Position numbers and translations under genes: made by a program. The notes under the pieces were generated by a model. It saw nothing but the letters and a program-made list of their open reading frames with translations, had not been told where the DNA came from and did not search any database. DNA of 20,803 nucleotides, from positions 1-20,803 of IMG/VR virus record IMGVR_UViG_3300004369_000191. One strand, given 5' to 3'. The stretch is from a virus. Positions 1-8,550 of this stretch are shown here, piece by piece; within the stretch, counting starts at the first letter, position 1, and each line of letters begins with the position of its first letter.

Positions 1-2541
1 ACCGCTAAATCCTGAGTTAGCTGTAATTGTTGTACCAGTAATTGCCGCTGCCGCGTTAGCACCAATAATCGCTCCATCGACAGCACCACCATTAATGTCT
101 ACAGTTGCAAATGTGCTTGTACCACTGGATGAAATGTCACCTGTAACATCACCTGTTACGTTTCCTGTTACGTTACCAGTCAAGTCACCTGTTACATCGC
201 CTGTAACATTACCTGTTACGTTACCTGTTACGTTACCAGTTACATCACCAGTCAAGTCACCTGTTACATCACCTGTTAGGTTGCCTTCAAATGTTGCGGC
301 AACTAGTGTGCCTGCTGTAATTGTTAAATCACCTGTGCTTGCACCCGTAGCTGATGTTGTACCAACAATAAACTTGTCTGCGCTTTCATCAAATCCGATA
401 AAGCCATTGTCACCTGTTGAACCACGCTCTAAAATTAGACCTAGGTCATTTGAGTTAGCGCCAGCGTTTCCTGAACCTAGTTCAATCAATGCGTCTTCAA
501 TGGTTGTGTTTGTTGCGTTGTTTGTAACCGTAGAACCGTTAACTGTTAAGTTACCGGTAATAGTTATGTTACCACCAATACTAGCATCATTGGTTACTGT
601 TAGATCGTTGCCAATGGTTACGTCAGATGGTAGACCAATTGTTAGTGTGTCTGACCCGTCAGTGCTTATTGCAACTTCAACTTCGTTAGCTGTGCCTGCT
701 ACTGTTAGTGCATCGCCACTACCAATAGTTTCTGTATCAGAACCAACTATAATATCCCATGTACTGGAAACACTTGCTGTTGTTACCGCTGTGATTAAAC
801 CTTTACCGTTAACAGTAATAACAGGAATAGAAGTTGTACCACCAAATGATCCTGTATCAGTATTCACTGTTGCTAGTGTAGTTGAAATAGTTGCTGTATC
901 GCCTGCGTCTTGGAATGTAGCGGTACCGGTTGCGTCACCACTTAGTGCTACTGTAACTGCACTGCTCAATCCATCTGCATCATCTGCTACACCTGTTAAA
1001 TTACCAGTTACGTTACCAGTTACGTTACCAGTAACATCACCAGTAACATCACCAGTGAAAGTAGCGTCTGTTCCGTCAGTTCCGCTATCAAGGATAGTTG
1101 TTCCATTAGATGATTTAACATCACCTGTTACGTTACCTGTTACGTTACCTGTTACGTCGCCAGTGACATCACCAGTGAAGGTAGCATCAGTTCCGTCTGT
1201 ACCCGAGTCAAGAACCGTAGTGCCGTTAGATGATTTAACATCACCTGTCAAGTCACCATTTACATTTCCAGTAACATTACCAGACAGATCTCCTGTTACG
1301 TTTCCAGTAAAGGTAGCGTCTGTTCCGTCAGTGCCTGAGTCAAGAACCGTAGTACCATTTGCAGCCTTTACGTCTCCAGTAACATCGCCTGTTACGTTAC
1401 CTGTTACATCACCAGTCAAGTCACCTGTTACATCACCTGTTAAGTTACCGCTAAATCCTGAGTCAGCTGTAATTGTTGTACCAGTAATTGCCGCTGCCGT
1501 GTTAGCACCAATTACTGTGTCGTCAATATTACCACCATCAATGTCTACAGTTGCAAATGTTGATGTGCCGCTGGATGAAACATTACCTGTTAAATCGCCA
1601 GTTACGTTTCCTGTTAAAGTGCCAGTAATTCCGCCACTTGCACTTAATGTTGTAAAAGCACCTGTACTTGCTGAAGTAGCGCCAATTGATGTTGCATCAA
1701 TAGCACCACCATTAATGTCAACTGTAGCAAATGTGCTTGTACCACTGGATGAAACATCACCAGTTACGTCACCAGTTACGTCACCAGTTACATCGCCTGT
1801 TAGATCGCCTGTAAGATTAAAAGAAGCATTTGAAACTGTAGCACCGTTTAGGTTAACTGTTCCGCTAAACGTTGAAGTTCCTGCTGAAGTGATATTTCCT
1901 GTAACGTCACCTGTTACGTTACCTGTTACGTCACCTGTTACATCACCAGTCAAGTCACCTGTTACATCACCTGTAACATTACCTGTTAGGTTGCCTGTTA
2001 CGTCACCAGTTACGTCACCAGTTAGGTCGCCTGTAAAGGTAGTTGCTGTTAAACTACTAACACCAGTAATATTGCCACCTGTAATACTAACAGTACCATC
2101 TGTTAGTTCGCTACCTGTGATTACTGCGGCTTGAAAATCTGCATAAGAATCTCTAGTCACTGTACCAGCGGTGTTGCCAGTTTCAGTAGTGAGCATAGCT
2201 TCGAACTGTGCAGTATCTTCTTTCCAAACAAATGCGGCGTTAACGTTGTTTCCTGCACCGCCTACTTGTGTTAAGTTTCTGTTTGCAAGAATACCGATAT
2301 CTCTATTGGGTGACCCGGTATAGCCGTTGTTGAAAACGATCAACGGATCGTTAACATATGTATTGGTGCTTGATACTGTTTGAGTTGCACCACTTACTGT
2401 GAGGTTACCTGAAATTGTGATGTTTGAGGAAAATGTTAAGTTGGCTGCAAACAGACCACCGGTAAGTGACCCTGTTTCAACCTTCGCCGCATTAATCTCA
2501 CCATCACCAATTTGGTTATTTAAAATTCTGGTGATCGCCAT
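1..2541 (-). CDS. Repetitive fibre-like virion protein, C-terminus beyond the window (partial)
   Basis: The minus-strand frame is open from an ATG at 2541 to the left edge, giving 847 codons with no stop, so the C-terminus lies outside. The start (MAITRILNNQIGDGEINAAK) has AGGAG about 10 bases upstream. After a non-repetitive N-terminal module, the protein carries long runs of a Gly-Asp/Asn-Val/Leu-Thr tetrapeptide (GDVTGNVTG type), at roughly 2033-1897, 1812-1756, 1631-1582, 1449-1372, 1305-1243, 1177-1120, 1054-988 and 288-133. These alternate with recurring units: a GTTVLDSGTDGTDATFTG unit three times and an SSGTSTFATVDI unit three times. No signal peptide or membrane segment is visible. 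Repetitive Gly/Thr proteins of this kind are common fibre or virion components in marine T4-like phages; a role in a fibre, whisker or neck appendage is inference. Confidence is high that the gene is real and modest for its location in the particle. Confidence 0.88.
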   Translation of the reverse strand, partial: MAITRILNNQIGDGEINAAKVETGSLTGGLFAANLTFSSNITISGNLTVSGATQTVSSTNTYVNDPLIVFNNGYTGSPNRDIGILANRNLTQVGGAGNNVNAAFVWKEDTAQFEAMLTTETGNTAGTVTRDSYADFQAAVITGSELTDGTVSITGGNITGVSSLTATTFTGDLTGDVTGDVTGNLTGNVTGDVTGDLTGDVTGDVTGNVTGDVTGNITSAGTSTFSGTVNLNGATVSNASFNLTGDLTGDVTGDVTGDVTGDVSSSGTSTFATVDINGGAIDATSIGATSASTGAFTTLSASGGITGTLTGNVTGDLTGNVSSSGTSTFATVDIDGGNIDDTVIGANTAAAITGTTITADSGFSGNLTGDVTGDLTGDVTGNVTGDVTGDVKAANGTTVLDSGTDGTDATFTGNVTGDLSGNVTGNVNGDLTGDVKSSNGTTVLDSGTDGTDATFTGDVTGDVTGNVTGNVTGDVKSSNGTTILDSGTDGTDATFTGDVTGDVTGNVTGNVTGNLTGVADDADGLSSAVTVALSGDATGTATFQDAGDTATISTTLATVNTDTGSFGGTTSIPVITVNGKGLITAVTTASVSSTWDIIVGSDTETIGSGDALTVAGTANEVEVAISTDGSDTLTIGLPSDVTIGNDLTVTNDASIGGNITITGNLTVNGSTVTNNATNTTIEDALIELGSGNAGANSNDLGLILERGSTGDNGFIGFDESADKFIVGTTSATGASTGDLTITAGTLVAATFEGNLTGDVTGDLTGDVTGNVTGNVTGNVTGDVTGDLTGNVTGNVTGDVTGDISSSGTSTFATVDINGGAVDGAIIGANAAAAITGTTITANSGFSG

Positions 2542-2593
2542 TTGCTTGTTGCTCCTATGTGATCCTACAATGGAATGTATTAATCTACATGAA

Positions 2594-2601
2594 TATTTAT
2601 C
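2594..2601 (-). promoter_or_regulatory. T4-type late promoter GATAAATA
   Basis: The minus strand reads C-GATAAATA, a one-base variant of the T4 late consensus TATAAATA. It lies about 53 bases upstream of the ATG of the repetitive fibre-like gene, which would give a leader of roughly 45 bases containing the AGGAG ribosome binding site. Confidence 0.6.
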
Positions 2602-2671
2602 GTAGTCGTGACGAAACGTTCCGTAGACGATATATTCCACAGAATTTTATTAAACGAGTATCAAAAGGAAT

Positions 2672-2712
2672 TTTTATTGATGTGTATTAGCTTTATTTAT
2701 ACATCAATAAAA
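2672..2712. repeat. 12-bp perfect inverted repeat around a late promoter
   Basis: The arms TTTTATTGATGT (2672-2683) and ACATCAATAAAA (2701-2712) are perfect complements with a 17-base loop. The right arm encodes the last residues of the 575-residue virion protein and its stop codon lies at the loop edge. The loop contains most of the TATAAATA late promoter. On the minus transcript the stem is not followed by a clear U tract, so it is at best a weak terminator. Confidence 0.6.
2694..2701 (-). promoter_or_regulatory. T4-type late promoter TATAAATA
   Basis: This is a perfect match to the T4 late consensus on the minus strand. It overlaps the TAA stop codon of the upstream gene and would give the repetitive fibre-like gene a second transcript with a leader of about 150 bases. 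Confidence 0.65.
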
Positions 2713-4424
2713 GAAACAGTATATTTAACAACACTAGTTCCGCTACTGCTAGTGCCTTGAAATAACATGTTTCCAGAGTTGACAGTAACCGTATATGTAA
2801 TAAATTGTGCGTTAGTTACAATTTGTGAATATTGATTTCTATATGCTGTTGTTCCGTTGTGAATGATTAGCATTTCGTCAACTTGATAATCCGTACCATT
2901 AGTAGCTTGCACTACAACTTTTGCACTTCTGTGTTTAGTCATGTCAAATGATATAATAGTTGTAGCACTGGTTCCAACACTGACGCCCGCCAATGGCGAC
3001 ACCGTAGAAAGTTTATTCCACGAAGTTCCATTGTATGCGTAGAATGTTCCGTCTGAATCAGCCCAATACTGCCCAGTAAGATTACCGCCGGTGCTAGTTG
3101 TAGGAGGCGATAACAAATCATTTCTATACATATTTTCTCTAACAACCTGCGATGCTAGATATCTAATATCAACTTCGTCTGTGGCTAGAGGAGCTTCAGA
3201 AAATGTAATCTGTTGATTTAATATTGAATAACTTGTAGTGTGTTGGACAACACCGTTCCATGTAATAAGAACAGAATCTACAGTTGCATCGTTAGACAGA
3301 TTAAATGTAGTTGTGTTTCCGTCGCCAACAAAATCTTGTTGATATAATGTCGTTTGTCCAACCGGAGCCCAAGCAGACCCGTCATTGAACTCTACTAATG
3401 AGGTTTCTGAGTTAAACCTGATTTGACCTAAACTATTAGCAGGACGTTGACTGCTTGTGCCTGTTGGTAATACCAATGAGCCTGTAGAATCAATTTCTAA
3501 TACAGTTGTAGCAGAATAAGGTTTCCACAAGTCAACTGCTAGTCCATCAGAATCAAACAGTGCTTTGCCTGTTCCGTTGATAGTTATTTCAACGTCTTGT
3601 GCAGTATCGTCTGCAATAACAGTTGTTGTTCCATCAATTATTCTATCTTGATTAAATCCTGCCAGAGCAGTATCAACATAATTTTTAGTTGCCGCATCCT
3701 GTGCGTCGGTAGGATCGGCAACGTTAATAATAGGTGCGCTTTCGACACTGATTGATCCAGTGCCGTCTGGATCTAAAACAATGTTGCTATTTCCGCTAGA
3801 AGTGTAAATCTTATAGCCGGTAATATCTAAGTCGCCGCCTAGTACCGGATTAGTGTCATCAAGTAAATCTCCAATGACGCCAAACGTTCCAATATATCTA
3901 GCACCTACTACGAAAACACTTTTTCCAGTGACGCCCGTTGCAAGCTCTGATGGTAAGTTGTCACCAATAAAGTGAACAACACCGCTTTGATAATCAAAGA
4001 ACCATTCATCATCGTTGCCACTACCAGCCGCTAGTAACTGTGTACCAGTGCTTTGTGGTGTAGTACTTCCAGCAGTATCAATATAAATCTTAATAAGATA
4101 GGTAGCACCAAACTCTGTAGGAATCCAGTCTGTTAGACCAGTTAACCAAGTTCTGTTATCGCTGGAGGTAATATCTTCTGTACATTCTACTGTAGCTGTT
4201 CCGTTACCCGTGTCATCATAGATTTCAACCTGCGAAGAACTAGCACTAGGTTTAACTGCTGGGATGTCTCCACTGTCCTGCCAAATTCTATCACCGCGGA
4301 TTAGTAATGGACTTGCTATACTTTCGTTGAATGCTCGCTTGAATGCAAGAGTGTCTGTTTTAGTAACACCGTAACCTAGTTTCTTAAATAGGTAGTCAAC
4401 TTTTTGGGTATCTGAAATAGCCAT
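2697..4424 (-). CDS. Fibre-like virion structural protein (575 aa)
   Basis: The start ATG shares its A with the TAA stop of the preceding gene (TAATG), so translation is probably coupled. The N-terminus (MAISDTQKVDYLFKKLGYG) is compact and charged. It is followed by a region with DDTNPVLGGDLDI and NVADPTDAQDAATKNYVD, the latter a motif often seen in phage tail fibre and collar proteins. The middle contains an IRFNSETSLVEFNDGSAW segment and a VGDG-x-TT-x-FNL segment, both shared with the 146-residue gene at 7783. The C-terminal quarter is a beta-rich Thr/Ser/Val region. No catalytic motif is visible. It is most likely a neck, tail or fibre component of the virion; the exact position in the particle cannot be read from the sequence. 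Confidence 0.85.
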   Translation of the reverse strand: MAISDTQKVDYLFKKLGYGVTKTDTLAFKRAFNESIASPLLIRGDRIWQDSGDIPAVKPSASSSQVEIYDDTGNGTATVECTEDITSSDNRTWLTGLTDWIPTEFGATYLIKIYIDTAGSTTPQSTGTQLLAAGSGNDDEWFFDYQSGVVHFIGDNLPSELATGVTGKSVFVVGARYIGTFGVIGDLLDDTNPVLGGDLDITGYKIYTSSGNSNIVLDPDGTGSISVESAPIINVADPTDAQDAATKNYVDTALAGFNQDRIIDGTTTVIADDTAQDVEITINGTGKALFDSDGLAVDLWKPYSATTVLEIDSTGSLVLPTGTSSQRPANSLGQIRFNSETSLVEFNDGSAWAPVGQTTLYQQDFVGDGNTTTFNLSNDATVDSVLITWNGVVQHTTSYSILNQQITFSEAPLATDEVDIRYLASQVVRENMYRNDLLSPPTTSTGGNLTGQYWADSDGTFYAYNGTSWNKLSTVSPLAGVSVGTSATTIISFDMTKHRSAKVVVQATNGTDYQVDEMLIIHNGTTAYRNQYSQIVTNAQFITYTVTVNSGNMLFQGTSSSGTSVVKYTVSFIDV

Positions 4425-7400
4425 TATGAAGCCGCTCCTATCGCAATGCTATCAATGTAGTCACCGCTTTCTAGTCTTATACGCACAAGACAGTTTTTAC
4501 CTGTTGCGTTGGATAAGTTTTCGCTACCCAATGTTTGTGTATAACGTTGGTTGTTGATTACTGTGTTTAAAGGTATTCTATCACTGCTGGTTAACGCACA
4601 GCCTGCGCTACCGTTGCCGCCTGCACCTGTGTTAGTTCCGGGAAGGCCAGCTCCGCCATAGCTTGCATTGCAATCAATCCAGCCATTGGTTGAGCTAGCC
4701 GAAGCATCGATGCCTGTGCCTGGAGCGGCAATCCAAACACCATGCACTTTGCCTGTTAGTATAATGTCAAAGTTTGCTAGGTTGGATCGTCTAAATGCAA
4801 ATGTAAAATATTGTGCTCCACTACGTCCAGTAAATAAGTCTGGACCTACTGGCAAATAGCCCGAGCTGTAATCTGTTGTAAAATGTTTTAATTGCCCCCA
4901 ACGCACGATTGCTTCGTCTGTTCCTGCTACTGTTTCTGCTCCACTCCATGCATTATTAGTATAAAAGTCTGCGGGAGTATAAGATGGGTTATCGCCGCCG
5001 AGGCCCAATGCTACACGTTTTCCGTCATCGCTAAATCCACTGCCTAATGTGTTTAAGACGTCGATATTTCCTTCATCAAACCCTGAAATGCTTTGATTGT
5101 ATACATTAATTTTTGTCGGAAATGTCACTGTGGTACTAGTACCATTAACATTGTTAATACTTGCTTGTAGTTGTGCAACTGCTCTTGCACTGCCATTGAT
5201 GTTTACGCTCAATGCACCAAACGTATACGCTACTGTTCTTCCTGTGTCTGCTTGGGGATGACCTCCTGTCAGATATGCGGATACACCTTCCAAGTCTGCA
5301 TAAGTTTTAGTTTGTGTACTAATAATTGCGCCGCTAGTATTTTCATCATTTGGTCCATCAACAACACTCAAAGGACTGCCACTTCTATAAGTTTGTCCTA
5401 TCCAATTGGTCACAGCTAATCCATTGATATCTACAACACCGCCTGTATTATAATAAGGAATGCCTGAGATGTATGTTAGACTGCCAGCAGTATTTTCAGT
5501 TAGTGTAACACCACTAATATCTAGTGTTGGTACTGCACTTAAAGAATCGTTTACAAATCCTATAGCATTTGTATCGCCTGTAGTACTATGACTCAGTTTA
5601 TATTCATGATAACCAAAATCTGTTACTGTCTTGCTAATACTTGCACTAAAAACTTTATAAAAACCTGATGGATATGTGCTAGAACTAATCGCATTATGTG
5701 CATCTGCATCTTCTGAAATTATCAAGCTACCTGTAGTTCCTACATTGTTACTTGTTGTTGTAAATGTTACATTACCATCATCAATACCATCAATTAATGC
5801 TGTAAGTGTTCCTGTCGTAGCATCGTATACGTCGGTAATTGAGGATGATACAAAAGTTCCACCTTGATATCGAGTAACGCTAGTTCCTGCGGCAGGAATA
5901 TTGCCACCCGTATAGTCTGTTGCATTTGCAGTTAATAACGGACTAGTACCTGTGCTAGCAGTACTCATCGATAGTGTTCTTGAACTTAGTCCGGTGGGTT
6001 GACTTGGATTGGTTCTTATGGTAATATAGTTACTACGTGTTTCTGTATCTGTTTGTGTTAGTGATGCAGGTTGACCTGTTACTGCCAATGCGACAGTTTT
6101 GTTGCCTGTTGAAGTATAAGTGTGTTGAATAGCCCCGCCTGATACCGTTCCTGCGGCACCTTCAGCAATATTGACGTCTGTTTGACCATCGCCCCATGTC
6201 CAATTATATGTGTCAGCGTGTTGACTGGTTGTTGTAAATTCAAATACGTTGAACGGTGTGCCATCTCTGTAGTCTGTAAACACATATCCGTCTTGTGCAT
6301 CATCGCCAGTTCTGTCACTTTGATGTGTATTAGCACCAGCAAAGTTGCTACGCACATCGGGCTCAACTGTAATAGTAGTTATAGCACTTGAAAAAGGACT
6401 AGCACTATGCAGATTAATGGCATCTAGTGTAACATCGAATGTTGCGCTTGTTCCGTTGTTTTGTTCTGTTGCTGTTAGCGAAAATGTATGATTGATTGTT
6501 GTGCTCGGATTTCCCGATAAACCGTTTTGAACATTGATAGTATTTGTGTCTCCGTCTCCCCAGGTCCATTTGTATCTATTAGAACTAAATGTGCTAGTTA
6601 ATCCAAGCCCAGCTGGGGTAGTGTTTGTAAAGGTAACAACACCACCACTGGTTGCTTCTTCGTTAGCAACAACTATAGTGTTAGTTGTAAAGGCTGGTGT
6701 GTGTATTCCATATACTCTAATATCTTGCGGTGTGCCGTTTACTGTAACTGGTGTAGGGCCAGCCGTTGAACTAGTTGCATCTAGTTGAATTTGATATTCA
6801 GTATCTACGCCAGGATTTGAGTAAACATGATTTAGTGTGGTCCAGTTAACTGTTGGCGCATCTGTTGTGCTATCTCCCCAATCTAATGCAAAACTTGTTG
6901 CAAACTGACTGTTATTAGTAATTGTTCCGTTTGACCCACTATCAATATCTGTATCAGTAATAGTAAATGCAGGTATTGGGTTTGGGGTATAAAGGGTGAT
7001 ATAATTATTTCGTGTAAAGTCATCCCAGCTACCAACTGCACCCAATGAAGGATCACCGCTCAGTGTTCCGGTGCTGTTGTATGCTCTAACGGTAACTGTG
7101 AACTGTCCGCCTTGTGTATTATTATAAGTATGGGTTGGGTCCTCAGACGTACTAGCATTTCCGTCACCAAAATCCCATTCGTAAGAATCAGGATTGCCTG
7201 TATAACTTGGTGTAAAGCGAACAGTCATAGGACTAGGACCAGCAACTACGTTTGCTGTAAAGGTAACTTCGCCAACATAGGTATTTTTTGCAATGTTTAA
7301 TGCTGTTTGGTTTAGATCATCGATAGCATTAGTAACTTTAGTACTGCTAGTCCACCCATCCCAGGCAGCATTAGTTACTAAACTAGAATCTGATGGAGTT

Positions 7401-7768
7401 CCTAGATCAATCTGCATACCAGTAGATCCAGTGCTAGCTAATAGTGATCCAACACTTGCCCAACTTAGTACACCGTTACCGTCTGTGGTCAAAACGTAAC
7501 CAGTAGTGCCACCGGAAATGGTAATGTCAGTAGGAGAACCTAAGTCAACAGATGAAGCACCTCTGATAGTATCACCTGTAATAGTAATAGTGCCAATTTG
7601 AGCACTACCTCCATTGAGGTCAAGACTATGTTGTGGACTATTAGTATTAATACCAATGCGCTGATTGGTTACATCAATATATAATAAATCAGTTTCAAAT
7701 GCTAGATCATTGCCGTCCCGTTCTAGGTTAGCATATAGCATTGATCCTGAAATTCTACCTAATGCCAT
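4424..7768 (-). CDS. Large PKD-repeat virion structural protein (1114 aa)
   Basis: The start has GGGAG about 10 bases upstream and lies 14 bases after the preceding stop. The N-terminal 110 residues look like a fibre attachment module (RIGINTNSPQHSLDLNG, then a TTGYVLTTDGNGVLSW unit). Residues from about 165 to 570 hold four PKD/Ig-like units, recognised by WDFGDG (198-203), LDWGDS (295-300), WTWGDG (401-406) and WTWGDG (523-528), each followed 10 to 30 residues later by an H-T-Y/F or H-V-Y strand. The remaining 540 residues are Thr/Ser/Gly-rich, with a Gly-rich stretch before the C-terminal segment ending IRLESGDYIDSIAIG. PKD and Ig-like domains on phage surfaces often mediate weak carbohydrate or cell-surface binding; that role here is inference. 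It is probably an exposed appendage protein. Confidence 0.87.
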   Translation of the reverse strand: MALGRISGSMLYANLERDGNDLAFETDLLYIDVTNQRIGINTNSPQHSLDLNGGSAQIGTITITGDTIRGASSVDLGSPTDITISGGTTGYVLTTDGNGVLSWASVGSLLASTGSTGMQIDLGTPSDSSLVTNAAWDGWTSSTKVTNAIDDLNQTALNIAKNTYVGEVTFTANVVAGPSPMTVRFTPSYTGNPDSYEWDFGDGNASTSEDPTHTYNNTQGGQFTVTVRAYNSTGTLSGDPSLGAVGSWDDFTRNNYITLYTPNPIPAFTITDTDIDSGSNGTITNNSQFATSFALDWGDSTTDAPTVNWTTLNHVYSNPGVDTEYQIQLDATSSTAGPTPVTVNGTPQDIRVYGIHTPAFTTNTIVVANEEATSGGVVTFTNTTPAGLGLTSTFSSNRYKWTWGDGDTNTINVQNGLSGNPSTTINHTFSLTATEQNNGTSATFDVTLDAINLHSASPFSSAITTITVEPDVRSNFAGANTHQSDRTGDDAQDGYVFTDYRDGTPFNVFEFTTTSQHADTYNWTWGDGQTDVNIAEGAAGTVSGGAIQHTYTSTGNKTVALAVTGQPASLTQTDTETRSNYITIRTNPSQPTGLSSRTLSMSTASTGTSPLLTANATDYTGGNIPAAGTSVTRYQGGTFVSSSITDVYDATTGTLTALIDGIDDGNVTFTTTSNNVGTTGSLIISEDADAHNAISSSTYPSGFYKVFSASISKTVTDFGYHEYKLSHSTTGDTNAIGFVNDSLSAVPTLDISGVTLTENTAGSLTYISGIPYYNTGGVVDINGLAVTNWIGQTYRSGSPLSVVDGPNDENTSGAIISTQTKTYADLEGVSAYLTGGHPQADTGRTVAYTFGALSVNINGSARAVAQLQASINNVNGTSTTVTFPTKINVYNQSISGFDEGNIDVLNTLGSGFSDDGKRVALGLGGDNPSYTPADFYTNNAWSGAETVAGTDEAIVRWGQLKHFTTDYSSGYLPVGPDLFTGRSGAQYFTFAFRRSNLANFDIILTGKVHGVWIAAPGTGIDASASSTNGWIDCNASYGGAGLPGTNTGAGGNGSAGCALTSSDRIPLNTVINNQRYTQTLGSENLSNATGKNCLVRIRLESGDYIDSIAIGAAS

Positions 7769-7782
7769 TATATACTAACTCC

Positions 7783-8223
7783 CTAGACCGCGTCGGTACT
7801 GTTTACACCATATAAAACTACTATCCTATTGGGGTTACTCACGCCGGGCGATGGTGGAGGACTAGTAAATGCCAGTGTAGTTACACCTAGCGTAGTAGCC
7901 ACCGTGTAGTTTGATATCGGTTGTTGATATACTCCCCCAACAAACACTACGATATCAGTTGCATCTGTAACTGTTTGATTGAGTGTAAAGTCTGTTGCGA
8001 TACCATCACCCACAGTATCCTGTGAAGTAATAATAGTATTACCAACTTTAGCTATTTTTCGCCAGACATTGTTTATCGCAAACTCGATACAACTATTTTG
8101 AGTATTGTATCTAATCATTCCATCAACTAGTGCAGGTGGAGCGTCGTTGCCAACTGATACTGGTAGTTTGATTGCTTTAGAGCCTGCCTGGTCTAACGAA
8201 GGTGTTTTTAAAAATCTTGACAT
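7783..8223 (-). CDS. Small virion protein with VGDG-type module (146 aa)
   Basis: AAGGAAGG lies just upstream of the ATG and overlaps the end of the preceding gene, which indicates one operon. The first 30 residues (MSRFLKTPSLDQAGSKAIKL) precede an IRYNTQNSCIEFAINNVW segment and a VGDG-x-ATDFTL ... GVYQQPISNYTV segment. Both correspond in order to the central part of the 575-residue protein at 2697, so the two share a domain pair. No enzyme motif is present. It is probably a small structural or fibre-connecting protein; the precise role is unknown. Confidence 0.82.
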   Translation of the reverse strand: MSRFLKTPSLDQAGSKAIKLPVSVGNDAPPALVDGMIRYNTQNSCIEFAINNVWRKIAKVGNTIITSQDTVGDGIATDFTLNQTVTDATDIVVFVGGVYQQPISNYTVATTLGVTTLAFTSPPPSPGVSNPNRIVVLYGVNSTDAV

Positions 8224-8234
8224 AACATCCTTCC

Positions 8235-8543
8235 TTAAATTTCTGTATAACTACATGTTGCAATTACTACGTTATCTACAGAAGCATCGGCTTGTATTAA
8301 ATCTCCATCATCCAACAACACCTTTTCTGTATCTACTACCAACGTATCGCCTGCGGCAATTGATACATCTTGATAAATCTTTGTGCTTGCACCTGCTACA
8401 CTACCGCTTGGCACTGCATAAACAGTTACGGTTACTGCGCCGCTGTGTGTATTACAAAAATATAATACTGTTACAGCTCTTGCGTTTGTAGAGGGAAGCA
8501 ATGATGTTGATGTTGCAGTTAATGCTGTGTTTTGTATTGACAT
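8235..8543 (-). CDS. Small beta-rich virion protein (102 aa)
   Basis: The protein is a compact, Val/Thr/Ala-rich chain with no Lys-rich tail, signal peptide or membrane segment. Alternating hydrophobic residues (AVTVLYFCNTHSGAVTVTVY) suggest a beta-sandwich. An AGGG sequence about 10 bases upstream of the ATG overlaps the end of the gene at 8551. Its position in a run of virion genes is the main evidence for a structural role. I do not recognise a specific T4 counterpart. Confidence 0.75.
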   Translation of the reverse strand: MSIQNTALTATSTSLLPSTNARAVTVLYFCNTHSGAVTVTVYAVPSGSVAGASTKIYQDVSIAAGDTLVVDTEKVLLDDGDLIQADASVDNVVIATCSYTEI

Positions 8544-8550
8544 TGTCTTA

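Noticed and set aside
115-2035. CRISPR-like or minisatellite array of 12-base repeats
   Set aside because: There are no unique spacers of constant length. The repeats keep codon phase and encode the tetrapeptide runs of a long open gene.
95-2134. A 679-codon plus-strand frame full of SPVT/LPVT repeats
   Set aside because: It is the mirror of the minus-strand Gly-Asp/Asn-Val-Thr gene, which has a proper start with a ribosome binding site, late promoters and recognisable fibre modules. The plus frame has none of these.
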